DNA from: Candidatus Thalassolituus haligoni
Lineage (GTDB): Bacteria; Pseudomonadota; Gammaproteobacteria; Pseudomonadales; Oceanobacteraceae
Length of the DNA: 64,000 nt
Assembly: GCF_041222825.1 (NCBI RefSeq)
Contig: NZ_CP139482.1
Span: 589,001-653,000, forward strand
Direction: 5' to 3'
In this document: positions 16,730 to 25,105 of the stretch, in pieces
Layout: the number at the start of each line of letters is the position of its first letter
Numbering within the stretch: position 1 is the stretch's first letter
Translations under genes and position numbers: made by a program
The notes under the pieces: generated by a model
Seen by the model: only the letters and a program-made list of their open reading frames with translations
Told to the model about the DNA's origin: nothing
The model's database searches: none

Positions 16730-17815
16730 ATGTTGTTGATTATGTTGAATTTGGTAAGGCGTATCGCCGCCTTGATACTGTGTGTCGGGGCGGCGTCTGT
16801 TCAGGCAGACCCGCTGCCGTCCTATTCCCCGTTGGACCAACCGGCGCTGCCCAGTGTCCTGGCCGCTACCGGGGCATTACTGGATATTCGCCAGGTGGGT
16901 GAACGTCTGGTGGCGGTCGGTGAACGCGGCCATATCGTTTACAGCGAGGATGGCGGCCAACAGTGGCAACAAGCCCAGGTGCCGGTGTCGGTGACCCTGA
17001 CGGCGGTGGATTTTGTTGATGACCAGCATGGCTGGGCAGTCGGACACGGCCTGGTCATTCTGGCAACCGCCGATGGCGGCCTGACCTGGCAGCGCCAGAC
17101 CGATGGCCGCCAACTGGTCGGGATGTGGCATCAACAGGCGGAAGCCGCACAACAGGCCGGTGACGATCGGTTGGCGATGAAGTTACAACGCTACAGCGAC
17201 GACGGTGCCGACAAGCCTCTGCTGGATGTGCATTTTATCAATGCCCAGGACGGTTTGGCGGTGGGCGCTTATGGCGTGATGTTAAGCACCGACAATGGCG
17301 GCCAAAGCTGGCACTCGGCGGCTGGTCGACTGGGGGGTGAAGAAGACCGCCATATTTACCACATCGCCAGTGATGGCGACGGGATCATTCTGATGGGTGA
17401 AATGGGCTTGCTGTATCAGTCCGGTGATCGCGGTCAGCATTTTCAGCCGCTGGATTCGCCCTCCGACGCCAGCCTGTTCAGTGGCTGGTATTCCGCCAGC
17501 CAGCAGCAACTGCTGTTGCTCGGTCTGCGCGGCACGCTCTGGCAGGGCGACCTGAGCTCCGCTGACTGGCAGCCGCTGGCCATCGATACCCAGTACTCAC
17601 TGCTGGCCATTCTGCCATTAACGACTGGTGGTTATCTGCTGTCCGATGACGGCGGCGGCCTCTGGCGCTTGCAGGATAACGGCACCACCTCGCGTTTGGC
17701 CGTATCGGCCGGTTTTCCCATCCTGGCACTGTCACCGGGTACCCGCTCCGAAGCCCCGGTTATTGCTGTGGGATTGCAGGGTGCCCTGGCGGTAACCCCG
17801 GCTGCTCAACCCTAA
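16730..17815 (+). CDS. YCF48/BNR-type beta-propeller periplasmic protein
   Basis: About 360 residues with a signal peptide (RRIAALILCVGAASVQA) and repeated propeller signatures: HIVYSEDGGQQW, DQHGWAVGHG, ATADGGLTW, LAVGAYGVMLSTDNGGQSW, MGLLYQSGDRGQHF. Such proteins (photosystem II assembly factor HCF136/YCF48-like) often sit beside DUF1302/DUF1329/RND genes; their function there is unknown, possibly scaffolding. Two starts are possible (16730, 16742). AGGA at 16727 slightly favours the second, so I keep the longer form with reserve. Confidence 0.78.
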   Translation: MLLIMLNLVRRIAALILCVGAASVQADPLPSYSPLDQPALPSVLAATGALLDIRQVGERLVAVGERGHIVYSEDGGQQWQQAQVPVSVTLTAVDFVDDQHGWAVGHGLVILATADGGLTWQRQTDGRQLVGMWHQQAEAAQQAGDDRLAMKLQRYSDDGADKPLLDVHFINAQDGLAVGAYGVMLSTDNGGQSWHSAAGRLGGEEDRHIYHIASDGDGIILMGEMGLLYQSGDRGQHFQPLDSPSDASLFSGWYSASQQQLLLLGLRGTLWQGDLSSADWQPLAIDTQYSLLAILPLTTGGYLLSDDGGGLWRLQDNGTTSRLAVSAGFPILALSPGTRSEAPVIAVGLQGALAVTPAAQP

Positions 17816-17833
17816 CTTTTATCTGGATATTTC

Positions 17834-20206
17834 ATGGCCGTCTCTTCTCAAACATTTGAAACCATCGCGGATCTGGGGTCTTTTGATTCGCGTTCCGGTA
17901 ATCGTGCTGAGCGTTTGCTGTTTAATCATCGCGCCTGGATTGTGGCCGTCTGTGCCCTGTTAACCCTGTTATTGGGATTATCGGCCTTGCGCACCGAACT
18001 GAATGCCAGTTTTCTGAAAACGATTCCGGGCAACCATCCGTATATTGTCAATTTTCTCAACTATCAGGATGACGTCAAGGGATTGGGGAATGCCCTGCGG
18101 ATTGCGGTGGAAGCCAAGCCCGGTGAGACCCTCTTTTCGGCCAGCTATATCGATCAGCTCAAGGCCATCAACGACGAGATTTACCTGCTGCCCAACGTTG
18201 ACCGGCCCTTCATGAAGTCGTTGTGGATGCCCTCGGTACGCTGGATCGGGGTGACCCAATATGGCTACGAAGGTGGCCCGGTGATGCCGCAGAACTACGA
18301 TGGCAGCGACCAGAGCATCGCCGATTTCCGCAACAACGTCTTGCGCTCCGGTGAGATTGGCCAGCTGGTTGCGGCGGATTTCCGCTCGTCCATTATTTAT
18401 GTGCCGCTGATGGAAACCGATCAGTCGCCCCTGAACTACGGTGCACTCTCTCAAGCGCTGGAAGACATTCGCAGCCGCTACGAAGCCCATGGCATCCGCT
18501 TGCACATCACCGGTTTTGCCAAGGTGATGGGGGATCTGATTGATGGCCTGTACACCATTCTGGCCTTCTTCGCCTTTGCCCTGATCATTACCGGGTTAAT
18601 CCTGTTCTTTTTTACCCGCTGCCTGCGCAGCACCCTGCTGGTGCTGTTGACCACGCTGATTGGCATCGTCTGGTTATTGGGCTTGCTGCCGGTGTTGGGT
18701 TTTGAGCTCAATCCCTATTCGATTCTGGTGCCCTTCCTGATCTTTGCCATTGGTGTCAGCCACGGTGCCCAGAAAATGAACGGCATCATGCAGGACATCG
18801 GTCGTGGCACTCATCGCCTGATCGCTGCCCGTTATACCTTCCGCCGTCTGTTTATGGCCGGAGCCACGGCATTGCTAGCCGATGTCGTGGGCTTTGCGGT
18901 GCTCTCCGTGATTGATATTCCGGTGATCCGTGAGCTGGCGCTGATTGCCAGTGTCGGGGTGGGTGTCCTGATCTTCACCAACCTGGCGCTGTTGCCGATT
19001 CTGTTGTCCTACACCGGCGTCTCCGCCAGCGCTGCCCGTCGCAGTCTGGCCCAGACCGGTGACGAAGCCGATCATGAAAAACATCCGTTCTGGCAATTTC
19101 TGGACATGTTTACCCGTCGGGGACCTGCGACTGTCGCCCTGGTCATCGCATTGGGCCTCGGTGTCGGCGGCTACCTGGTGAGTCAGCATGTCCGCATCGG
19201 TGACCTCGACAGCGGTGCGCCGGAACTGCGGGCCGACTCCCGCTACAACCAGGATAACCGCTTTATGGTGGCCAACTACCAGGCCGGAGCTGACGTCTTT
19301 GTGGTCTTTGGGGTCACCGACAAGGGGGCCTGTGCCAACTACGACAACCTGCTGATGGTTGACCGGCTGGAATGGCAACTGCGGCAATTACCGATGGTGG
19401 ATGGCACCCGATCCTTTGCCGGCATGGTGCGTCAGGCTGCCGCCGGGTTTAACGAAGGCAACTTCAAATGGTACGACCTGGTCGCCAACCAGTACCTGAT
19501 CAATGGCAGTGCCGCCCGTGCCCCACGTGAGCTATTTAATGCCACCTGCGACCTGCTGCCCATTTACTTGTACCTCACCGACCACAAAGCCGACACCCTG
19601 GAAACCGTGGTGAACGCCATCGACACCTTCAAGCAAGACAACCCCTCAACCGGCATCCGCTTTGAACTCAGCGGCGGCAACGCCGGCATTGAAGCCGCCA
19701 CCAACCAAGTGGTCAAGGTCGCCAACAGCAAGATTTTGTACGGCGTCTATATCGCCGTCACCCTGCTCAGCATCATCGCCTTCCGCTCCCTGCCCGCAGT
19801 GATCTGCGCCATGGTGCCGCTGGTACTGACCTCGATTTTGGTCGAGGCACTGATGGTCTTTCTGGGCATCGGCATCAAGGTCTCGACCTTGCCGGTGATC
19901 GCTCTCGGGGTCGGCATCGGCATCGACTACGCGCTCTACATCCTCAGCGTGGTGCAAACCTGGCTACGCGCTGGGGCCAGCCTCTCCGAAGCCTACTATC
20001 GGGCCCTGGTGTTCACCGGCCGGGTGGTTATTTTTACCGGCTGCACCCTCGCCATTGGCGTTGGTGCCTGGGCCTTCTCACCGATCAAGTTCCAGGCCGA
20101 CATGGGCATATTACTGACCTTCATGTTCCTGTGGAACATGCTCGGCGCGCTGATTTTACTGCCGGCGCTGGCGAGTTTTTTACTGAAACGCAGCCAGCCG
20201 CACTGA
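17834..20206 (+). CDS. MMPL/RND-family inner-membrane transporter
   Basis: 790 residues with the duplicated RND plan: TM1 at about 32-52, a large periplasmic loop to about 240, five TMs to about 410, TM7 near 435, a second loop to about 635 and five final TMs. Motifs include IGVSHGAQKMNGIMQD and the mirrored IGIDYALYILSVVQTWL. This is the hydrophobe-exporter (HpnN/MmpL-like) branch, not the AcrB branch, and no adaptor or TolC gene lies next to it. With DUF1302, DUF1329 and the propeller it probably forms a trans-envelope pathway for a hydrophobic molecule (inference). Confidence 0.87.
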   Translation: MAVSSQTFETIADLGSFDSRSGNRAERLLFNHRAWIVAVCALLTLLLGLSALRTELNASFLKTIPGNHPYIVNFLNYQDDVKGLGNALRIAVEAKPGETLFSASYIDQLKAINDEIYLLPNVDRPFMKSLWMPSVRWIGVTQYGYEGGPVMPQNYDGSDQSIADFRNNVLRSGEIGQLVAADFRSSIIYVPLMETDQSPLNYGALSQALEDIRSRYEAHGIRLHITGFAKVMGDLIDGLYTILAFFAFALIITGLILFFFTRCLRSTLLVLLTTLIGIVWLLGLLPVLGFELNPYSILVPFLIFAIGVSHGAQKMNGIMQDIGRGTHRLIAARYTFRRLFMAGATALLADVVGFAVLSVIDIPVIRELALIASVGVGVLIFTNLALLPILLSYTGVSASAARRSLAQTGDEADHEKHPFWQFLDMFTRRGPATVALVIALGLGVGGYLVSQHVRIGDLDSGAPELRADSRYNQDNRFMVANYQAGADVFVVFGVTDKGACANYDNLLMVDRLEWQLRQLPMVDGTRSFAGMVRQAAAGFNEGNFKWYDLVANQYLINGSAARAPRELFNATCDLLPIYLYLTDHKADTLETVVNAIDTFKQDNPSTGIRFELSGGNAGIEAATNQVVKVANSKILYGVYIAVTLLSIIAFRSLPAVICAMVPLVLTSILVEALMVFLGIGIKVSTLPVIALGVGIGIDYALYILSVVQTWLRAGASLSEAYYRALVFTGRVVIFTGCTLAIGVGAWAFSPIKFQADMGILLTFMFLWNMLGALILLPALASFLLKRSQPH

Positions 20207-20218
20207 GGAGCAAACAGG

Positions 20219-21235
20219 ATGTACAAGCAACTACTTATCCCGCTGGATGAAAGCCAGCTGTCGATGCAAGTGCTGGAGTCGGGGGTGCGCATGGCTGAAG
20301 TCCACGGTGCCCACGTGACCTTTTTGTACCTGTCGCCGCAGGACAACGAAGTGAACCGTGAAGATGCCGGGCTGCTGCACGCCATGGCCCCGGAACTGTT
20401 CGCCCGTAAATACCTGTGGCGAGATGGTTACATCAAGGCACGGGCAACCGGCTGGGCACGAACAGCAAGTATAAGCGCCGATTTTATTTCCGAAGTCTGT
20501 GACGATTCGATTGCGGACACCATTCTGGCCAAGGCGACGGAGCTGCAAGCAGACCTGATCCTGATGGGGACGCACTGGCGTCGTTCGTTGATCGAACGCC
20601 TGTTCGGCTCAGTGCTGTTGAAAGTGGTCCAGCAGACCCGGATCCCGGTACTGGTGGCGGCAGTGGGGGAAGAACAGGAATCGGCGCAGCAGCAAGTGAT
20701 CCGGGAGTTCCGCGAGAACCATGCGATCTGGATAGCGTTAATTGAACAGCTGGAACTCTGCTTGCAAGCGCCGGACTGCCTTACCGAGAACGATGAGTTA
20801 GTCGGCATGTTACTGACGGCAATCCAGAATTTTGCCTTGGTGATACGTGATTTCCGTCAGGAACCAGCCTTACAACAATTGCACCAGGTCAGCGATAACG
20901 TATCGGTGACCCATACCGACACAAATGACAACCTCCCTCAGGAATCCCGCTTGATCGCCGCGTTAATCGACGTCTGCCTGGTTCCTGAAAAGTGGAATCT
21001 GGACGTTGCACGAGCGACGGCAAGGCAGCTGGGGCAGCATATTATTCAACAAGTTACAGAAGACAATCACCACCTGGTGGGCAAGGCATCCGAGCCGCTA
21101 TCCGAGCAGGAGTTTGAGCGTGCACTGGAGACGTTGAATCAGCCCCGATGGCGCACGTTACGCAACGCCCGCCAACAAGATCTGGGAACGCTTCTGGCTC
21201 ATCTGAACACCCATCGAAAAAGGAGTACCACATGA
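20219..21235 (+). CDS. UspA-domain protein with helical C-terminal extension
   Basis: 338 residues. The first 150 are a universal stress domain: YKQLLIPLDESQLSMQVLESG, LQADLILMGTHWRRSLIERLFGSVLLKVVQQTRIPVLV, including the G-x2-x9-G-S nucleotide-loop region. The remaining 190 are helical and His/Glu rich (IREFRENHAIWIALIEQLELCLQ), reminiscent of a hemerythrin-type HHE bundle but not clearly matching one. It lies 12 bp after the transporter, so it may monitor energy or membrane state for that system. The stop codon overlaps the ATG of the next small frame. Confidence 0.7.
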   Translation: MYKQLLIPLDESQLSMQVLESGVRMAEVHGAHVTFLYLSPQDNEVNREDAGLLHAMAPELFARKYLWRDGYIKARATGWARTASISADFISEVCDDSIADTILAKATELQADLILMGTHWRRSLIERLFGSVLLKVVQQTRIPVLVAAVGEEQESAQQQVIREFRENHAIWIALIEQLELCLQAPDCLTENDELVGMLLTAIQNFALVIRDFRQEPALQQLHQVSDNVSVTHTDTNDNLPQESRLIAALIDVCLVPEKWNLDVARATARQLGQHIIQQVTEDNHHLVGKASEPLSEQEFERALETLNQPRWRTLRNARQQDLGTLLAHLNTHRKRSTT

Positions 21236-21429
21236 CCCTGACCTCGGATGATATACGCCAGGCGGCAGAGGATCTGCATCAGGCCTGGTTATCTGGCACT
21301 GCTTGATCTGCTGCTGATCCTGTTTGTTTTTTTGATGAAACGCAGTTCATCGCCGAGCGGCTGTTGCTAACCCTCCCTGAGCTAATCAGGTATGAGGTAC
21401 GCAGCTGCCGCCGTGGCCACCACCAATAA
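21232..21429 (+). pseudogene. Small frame with strong SD interrupted by one in-frame TGA
   Basis: An ATG at 21232 overlaps the stop of the UspA-domain gene (ATGA) and has AGGAG 6 bases upstream, so translation is likely. It encodes 24 residues beginning MTLTSDDIRQ, then TGA at 21304-21306. The same frame stays open for 40 more codons with a plausible helical sequence (FDETQFIAERLLLTLPEL) before TAA at 21427-21429. It may be a gene with a nonsense mutation or a short peptide. I do not recognise the family; the first residues faintly recall 2-oxopentenoate hydratase N-termini. Its end overlaps the riboswitch candidate. Confidence 0.35.
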
Positions 21430-21480
21430 CGGCGGTCGGTCACCAGGGTTAGCCGGGAAACTGGCTGGCCTCCCACATAT
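21372..21480 (+). promoter_or_regulatory. Probable molybdenum-cofactor (Moco) riboswitch
   Basis: The leader of moaA folds into several stems. CCTC-CCTGA pairs with TCAGG-GAGG (21372-21397), GCCGCCGT (21407) pairs with ACGGCGGT (21429), and AGCC-GGGAAACT-GGCT lies at 21451-21466, ending in GGCCTCCCA. The GGTCGG and CCTCCCA words and the position 15 bp before moaA agree with my memory of the Moco RNA motif, but I could not compare it with the Rfam model. Confidence 0.55.
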
Positions 21481-21495
21481 TTGGAAAGGTGTGAC

Positions 21496-22482
21496 ATGAC
21501 ATTGCCAGAACCCCAACTGAGTGACGCCTTTGGCCGTCGCTTCGGTTATTTACGCCTGTCGGTGACCGATCAGTGCAACTTCCGCTGCAATTATTGCCTG
21601 CCGGATGGTTACCAGTGCTCGGAAAAACCGACATACCTGGCGCTGGATGAAATTCGTTGTGCTGTGGCAGCATTTGCCGCACTGGGGACACGCAAGGTGC
21701 GTGTCACCGGTGGTGAACCCAGTCTGCGTAAAGATCTGCCGGATATTATTCGTATTGTTGCGCAAACCCCCGGTATTGATCAGGTCGCGATTACCACTAA
21801 TGGCTATCGGCTGTTACATGCCGTGCAGGACTGGGCCGACGCCGGTCTGACCCACCTCAACCTCAGTATCGATAGTCTCGATCCGGCGCAATTTGCCAAC
21901 ATTACCGGCCATGACCGTTTGCCGTATTTGCTGCAAGGTCTGGACAAAGCGCTGGCGCTGGGACTGAAGGTCAAGGTTAACGCCGTTCTGCTGAAAGGAT
22001 TTAATCACCATCAACTGCAGGATTTTCTTAACTGGATTCGTAAGACACCCGTTAGTCTGCGATTTATCGAACTGATGCAAACTGGCGACAATCAGGTGTT
22101 TTTTACCGAACATCATGTCAGTGGAGACGAGATTCGCCAGCAGCTGCTACAGCAAGGATGGCAACCGCGCTTGAAAGAGATCAACGCCGGGCCAGCGCTG
22201 GAATTCCAGCATCCGGATTACCGGGGCCGTATTGGTTTGATCATGCCCTATAGCAAGGACTTCTGCGCCAGCTGTAATCGCCTGCGTCTGTCGTCTGTCG
22301 GCAAGTTGCATCTGTGTCTGTTTGGTGAGCAAGGCCATGATATTCGAACCTTGCTGGAAGCTGGCAAGGAGGATTTGCTCCAGGCTCGTCTGTTGACATT
22401 GTTGGGTGAAAAACGCGTGAGCCACTCCCTGCATCAAGGCGCTACCGGTGCTACCCGTCACCTGGCGATGTTAGGAGGCTGA
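21496..22482 (+). CDS. moaA: GTP 3',8-cyclase MoaA
   Basis: 328 residues. The radical-SAM cluster motif CNFRCNYC follows LRLSVTDQ; VTGGEPSLRKD is the SAM-binding GGE region. The C-terminal second 4Fe-4S site is visible as CASCNRLRLSSVGKLHLC, and the protein ends in the conserved Gly-Gly. It makes 3',8-cH2GTP, the first step of molybdopterin synthesis. The ATG at 21496 has GGAAAGG upstream. It heads a tight six-gene cofactor operon behind a probable Moco riboswitch. Confidence 0.96.
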   Translation: MTLPEPQLSDAFGRRFGYLRLSVTDQCNFRCNYCLPDGYQCSEKPTYLALDEIRCAVAAFAALGTRKVRVTGGEPSLRKDLPDIIRIVAQTPGIDQVAITTNGYRLLHAVQDWADAGLTHLNLSIDSLDPAQFANITGHDRLPYLLQGLDKALALGLKVKVNAVLLKGFNHHQLQDFLNWIRKTPVSLRFIELMQTGDNQVFFTEHHVSGDEIRQQLLQQGWQPRLKEINAGPALEFQHPDYRGRIGLIMPYSKDFCASCNRLRLSSVGKLHLCLFGEQGHDIRTLLEAGKEDLLQARLLTLLGEKRVSHSLHQGATGATRHLAMLGG

Positions 22483-22484
22483 TG

Positions 22485-23096
22485 ATGTCGACTGCGTTTA
22501 TCCTGGGTCTGGTTCTGGCCGGTGGGGAGTCGCGCCGTATGGGTCAGGACAAGGCATTGCTATCAGTAGCCGGTTATCCAAGCCTGTTGCACCGTCAATT
22601 GGCCTTGTTGCAATCGCTGTCGCTGGACGCCTGTTCGGTCAGTCGCCATCGCCGTCACCAGACTCCGACGGATCTGGATGTACCGGTACTCAGTGACTCC
22701 AACAGTGACAATCACGAAGGGCCGTTGGCCGGCATCCAGGCCGCTGCTTTAGCCTGGCCGGAAGCGACAGCGGTACTGGTCTTGCCGGTGGACTTGCCTT
22801 TTGTTTGTACTGCATCCCTGCAGCATCTGCTGGAGGAAGGCCAGCGCCTGCGCACGGCGGTGTATTACGAAAACGAGTATTTACCGCTGTATTTGCCGTT
22901 GCATGACGCCCTGCGTGAGGATCTGTGTGCCCGTATTACTCTGGCTGCATCAGACAAATCCATTCGTGGCCTGTTGCGGCGGGAAAACGCCGTGGCATTG
23001 CCAGCACCTGTTGATAACACTCTAACCAATACCAATACCCCGGAAGAATGGCAGGCCAGTCTACAAGCAGACTGGTCGGTTCTACCTCAGGATTAA
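22485..23096 (+). CDS. mobA: Molybdenum cofactor guanylyltransferase MobA
   Basis: About 203 residues starting with the nucleotidyltransferase signature LAGGESRRMGQDKALL; GPLAGIQAA and VLPVDLPFV follow as in MobA. It attaches GMP to Moco to give the bis-MGD form used by DMSO-reductase-family enzymes, which implies such enzymes elsewhere in the genome. Two ATG codons are adjacent; the second is 6 bases from AGGAGG and is preferred. It overlaps the moaA stop region. Confidence 0.93.
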   Translation: MSTAFILGLVLAGGESRRMGQDKALLSVAGYPSLLHRQLALLQSLSLDACSVSRHRRHQTPTDLDVPVLSDSNSDNHEGPLAGIQAAALAWPEATAVLVLPVDLPFVCTASLQHLLEEGQRLRTAVYYENEYLPLYLPLHDALREDLCARITLAASDKSIRGLLRRENAVALPAPVDNTLTNTNTPEEWQASLQADWSVLPQD

Positions 23097-23109
23097 AGGA
23101 ACTTTTATC

Positions 23110-23655
23110 ATGTCAAAAACCTTTACTGATGACTTCGTTGCTCTCAATATCGCCGTGTTGACCGTCTCTGACAGCCGTACCGAAGCAACCGATACCAGCG
23201 GTCATCTGCTGATCGAAAAGCTCACCGCAGCAGGGCATGTGCTCTCCGCCAAAGCGATTGTGGCCGACGACAAATACCAGTTACGCGCCGTCGTATCACA
23301 ATGGGTTGCCGACACCAGCACCCAGGTGGTGCTGGTGACTGGTGGAACCGGTTTTACCGAACGCGATAATACCCCCGATGCGCTGGAACCCTTGTTTGAC
23401 CAGACTATTACCGGCTTTGGTGAATTGTTCCGGCAGATCTCCTTCGATCAGATTGGCACTTCTACCATTCAGAGTCGTGCAGTGGCTGGCCTTGCCAACA
23501 GCACGCTGATTTTCTGCATGCCGGGTTCCACTAATGCGTGTGGTACTGCCTGGGATGACATTATTGCCAGTCAGCTGGATGCCCGTTTCCGTCCCTGCAA
23601 CTTTGTTTTGCGGCTGAAAAATACCGCAGATAACCTCTGTGGAACGCGAGGCTGA
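23110..23655 (+). CDS. moaB: Molybdenum cofactor biosynthesis protein MoaB
   Basis: 181 residues with the MoaB/MogA fold signatures: [36 protein letters not shown] and [18 protein letters not shown]. It adenylylates molybdopterin before metal insertion, or is a paralogue of that enzyme. It lies 13 bp after mobA in the same operon; no mogA or moeA is present in the window. Confidence 0.94.
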   Translation: MSKTFTDDFVALNIAVLTVSDSRTEATDTSGHLLIEKLTAAGHVLSAKAIVADDKYQLRAVVSQWVADTSTQVVLVTGGTGFTERDNTPDALEPLFDQTITGFGELFRQISFDQIGTSTIQSRAVAGLANSTLIFCMPGSTNACGTAWDDIIASQLDARFRPCNFVLRLKNTADNLCGTRG

Positions 23656-23656
23656 G

Positions 23657-24187
23657 ATGGATAAACCTGCACAACAAGCGGCTTTTTCCCACGTTAATTC
23701 ACGTGGTGAAGCCAATATGGTCGACGTCAGCAGTAAAGCCGTGACCGTGCGCGAGGCACGTGCGGAAGGCTATGTGCAGATGCAGGCAAGCACCCTGAAG
23801 ATGATCATCAACGGCCATCACCACAAGGGCGATGTATTCAGTGTTGCCCGTATTGCCGGGATTCAGGCAGCCAAGCAGACCAGTCAGCTGATTCCCCTTT
23901 GCCATCCTCTGATGCTGTCAAAAGTGGCGGTCGACTTCGAGGTACAGCCAGCACACAACCGTGTGCGTATTCACAGCCTGTGCAAACTCAGTGGCCAGAC
24001 CGGCGTCGAGATGGAAGCCCTGACCGCCGTCAGTGTCGCCGCCCTGACGCTGTTTGATATGTGCAAGGCGGTTGATCCGGCCATGTGTATCAGCGGTATT
24101 CGGGTACTGGAAAAACAGGGCGGTAAAAGCGGCCACTGGCAGCTGGAATCCGGCACGACAGAAACCGCTACAGGAGCGCCGTCATGA
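23657..24187 (+). CDS. moaC: Cyclic pyranopterin monophosphate synthase MoaC
   Basis: About 176 residues with the family block [32 protein letters not shown] and the catalytic segment [25 protein letters not shown], in which Asp and Lys match the E. coli active-site residues. It converts the MoaA product to cPMP. The ATG at 23657 is used; an upstream in-frame start would overlap moaB and add residues foreign to the family. The 3' end overlaps moaD by 4 bases. Confidence 0.94.
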   Translation: MDKPAQQAAFSHVNSRGEANMVDVSSKAVTVREARAEGYVQMQASTLKMIINGHHHKGDVFSVARIAGIQAAKQTSQLIPLCHPLMLSKVAVDFEVQPAHNRVRIHSLCKLSGQTGVEMEALTAVSVAALTLFDMCKAVDPAMCISGIRVLEKQGGKSGHWQLESGTTETATGAPS

Positions 24188-24435
24188 TCCAGGTTTTGCT
24201 GTTTGCCCGCCTGCGTGATGAACTGGGTACCGATTGCCTCCGCATGAACCTTCCCGAACCCTGCACGGTTGCCAGTTTGCGGTTCGCCTTGCAACAGCAC
24301 TTTCCGCATCAGACGGATGTGTTGGCAGCGGGGCGGGCACTGGTTGCCATTAACCAGGCACTGACCAACGACGAAAATGCCATCGTCTGCGCAACGGATG
24401 AAATTGCGTTGTTACCCCCCATGACCGGAGGCTGA
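24184..24435 (+). CDS. moaD: Molybdopterin synthase sulfur carrier subunit MoaD
   Basis: 83 residues, ubiquitin-like fold, starting [14 protein letters not shown] and ending LLPPMTGG. The C-terminal Gly-Gly is the thiocarboxylation site. The ATGA overlap with moaC indicates translational coupling, and moaE follows 1 bp later. Confidence 0.93.
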   Translation: MIQVLLFARLRDELGTDCLRMNLPEPCTVASLRFALQQHFPHQTDVLAAGRALVAINQALTNDENAIVCATDEIALLPPMTGG

Positions 24436-24436
24436 T

Positions 24437-24901
24437 ATGGCGGTACGGGTACAAACCGAAGACTTCGATGTGGGAGCTGAATATCAGCAACTGATCGGAG
24501 ACAACCCCACCGATGGTGCCGTGGTGTTTTTTGTCGGGCTGGTACGCGATATGAATCAGGGAGACGCCGTCAGCGGCCTGTTGCTGGAACATTATCCAGG
24601 CATGACCGAACGGGCGTTGCACCAGATAGAAGACGACGCCCGCGCTCGCTGGCCGTTGGGCCGGGTACAAATTGTCCACCGCGTCGGGCAGCTCGGCATC
24701 AGCGATCAGATTGTCTTTGTTGGCACCAGCAGCCCCCACCGCGAAGCCGCTTTTGAAGCCTGCCAGTTCATGATGGATTACCTCAAAAACCACGCGCCGT
24801 TCTGGAAAAAAGAAACTTTGCACCAGTCTGAGACCAATACCCGGGAGCGTTGGCTTGATGCGGCGGAAAAAGATCTCAAGGCAGAGGCGCGCTGGGGCTG
24901 A
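24437..24901 (+). CDS. moaE: Molybdopterin synthase catalytic subunit MoaE
   Basis: 154 residues with GAVVFFVGLVRDMNQGD, LEHYPGMTERAL, VHRVGQLGISDQIVFVGTSSPHREAAF and the active-site lysines in APFWKKETL. It inserts sulfur from MoaD into cPMP to make molybdopterin. It is the last gene of the operon. Confidence 0.94.
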   Translation: MAVRVQTEDFDVGAEYQQLIGDNPTDGAVVFFVGLVRDMNQGDAVSGLLLEHYPGMTERALHQIEDDARARWPLGRVQIVHRVGQLGISDQIVFVGTSSPHREAAFEACQFMMDYLKNHAPFWKKETLHQSETNTRERWLDAAEKDLKAEARWG

Positions 24902-25105
24902 ACGTATTGCAGGAGTAAACGCCCCTGGTCATTCTGTTGTGACGGGGTAGCGCAGAGCGGAAAAGTTGTCGCAGAGGGGTGGTAACCCCTGACCAGCTGA
25001 GCCACTGGTAGAACAACCGCTTTTATTATCCATAGGGCAAATCTATAAATTACTGCGGGCTACATTTTTAGATGAATCCCATATATACAATAAGAAGAGA
25101 ACACC
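24902..25105. other. Intergenic, leader of second FAH gene
   Basis: No gene is visible. The segment around 24990-25015 superficially resembles an inverted tRNA D-arm but has no acceptor or anticodon arms. Near 25089 lies AATAAGAA before GAGA and the ATG of the FAH gene. Confidence 0.5.

Noticed and set aside
21304..21306. Selenocysteine codon in the small frame before moaA
   Set aside because: No convincing SECIS-like hairpin directly follows, the family is unknown, and no selenoprotein genes are in view; kept only as an in-frame TGA.
24955..25015. tRNA-like segment (D-arm-like CAGCTGAGCCAC on the plus strand)
   Set aside because: Only a D-arm-like stretch is present; no acceptor, anticodon or T-arm could be found on either strand.
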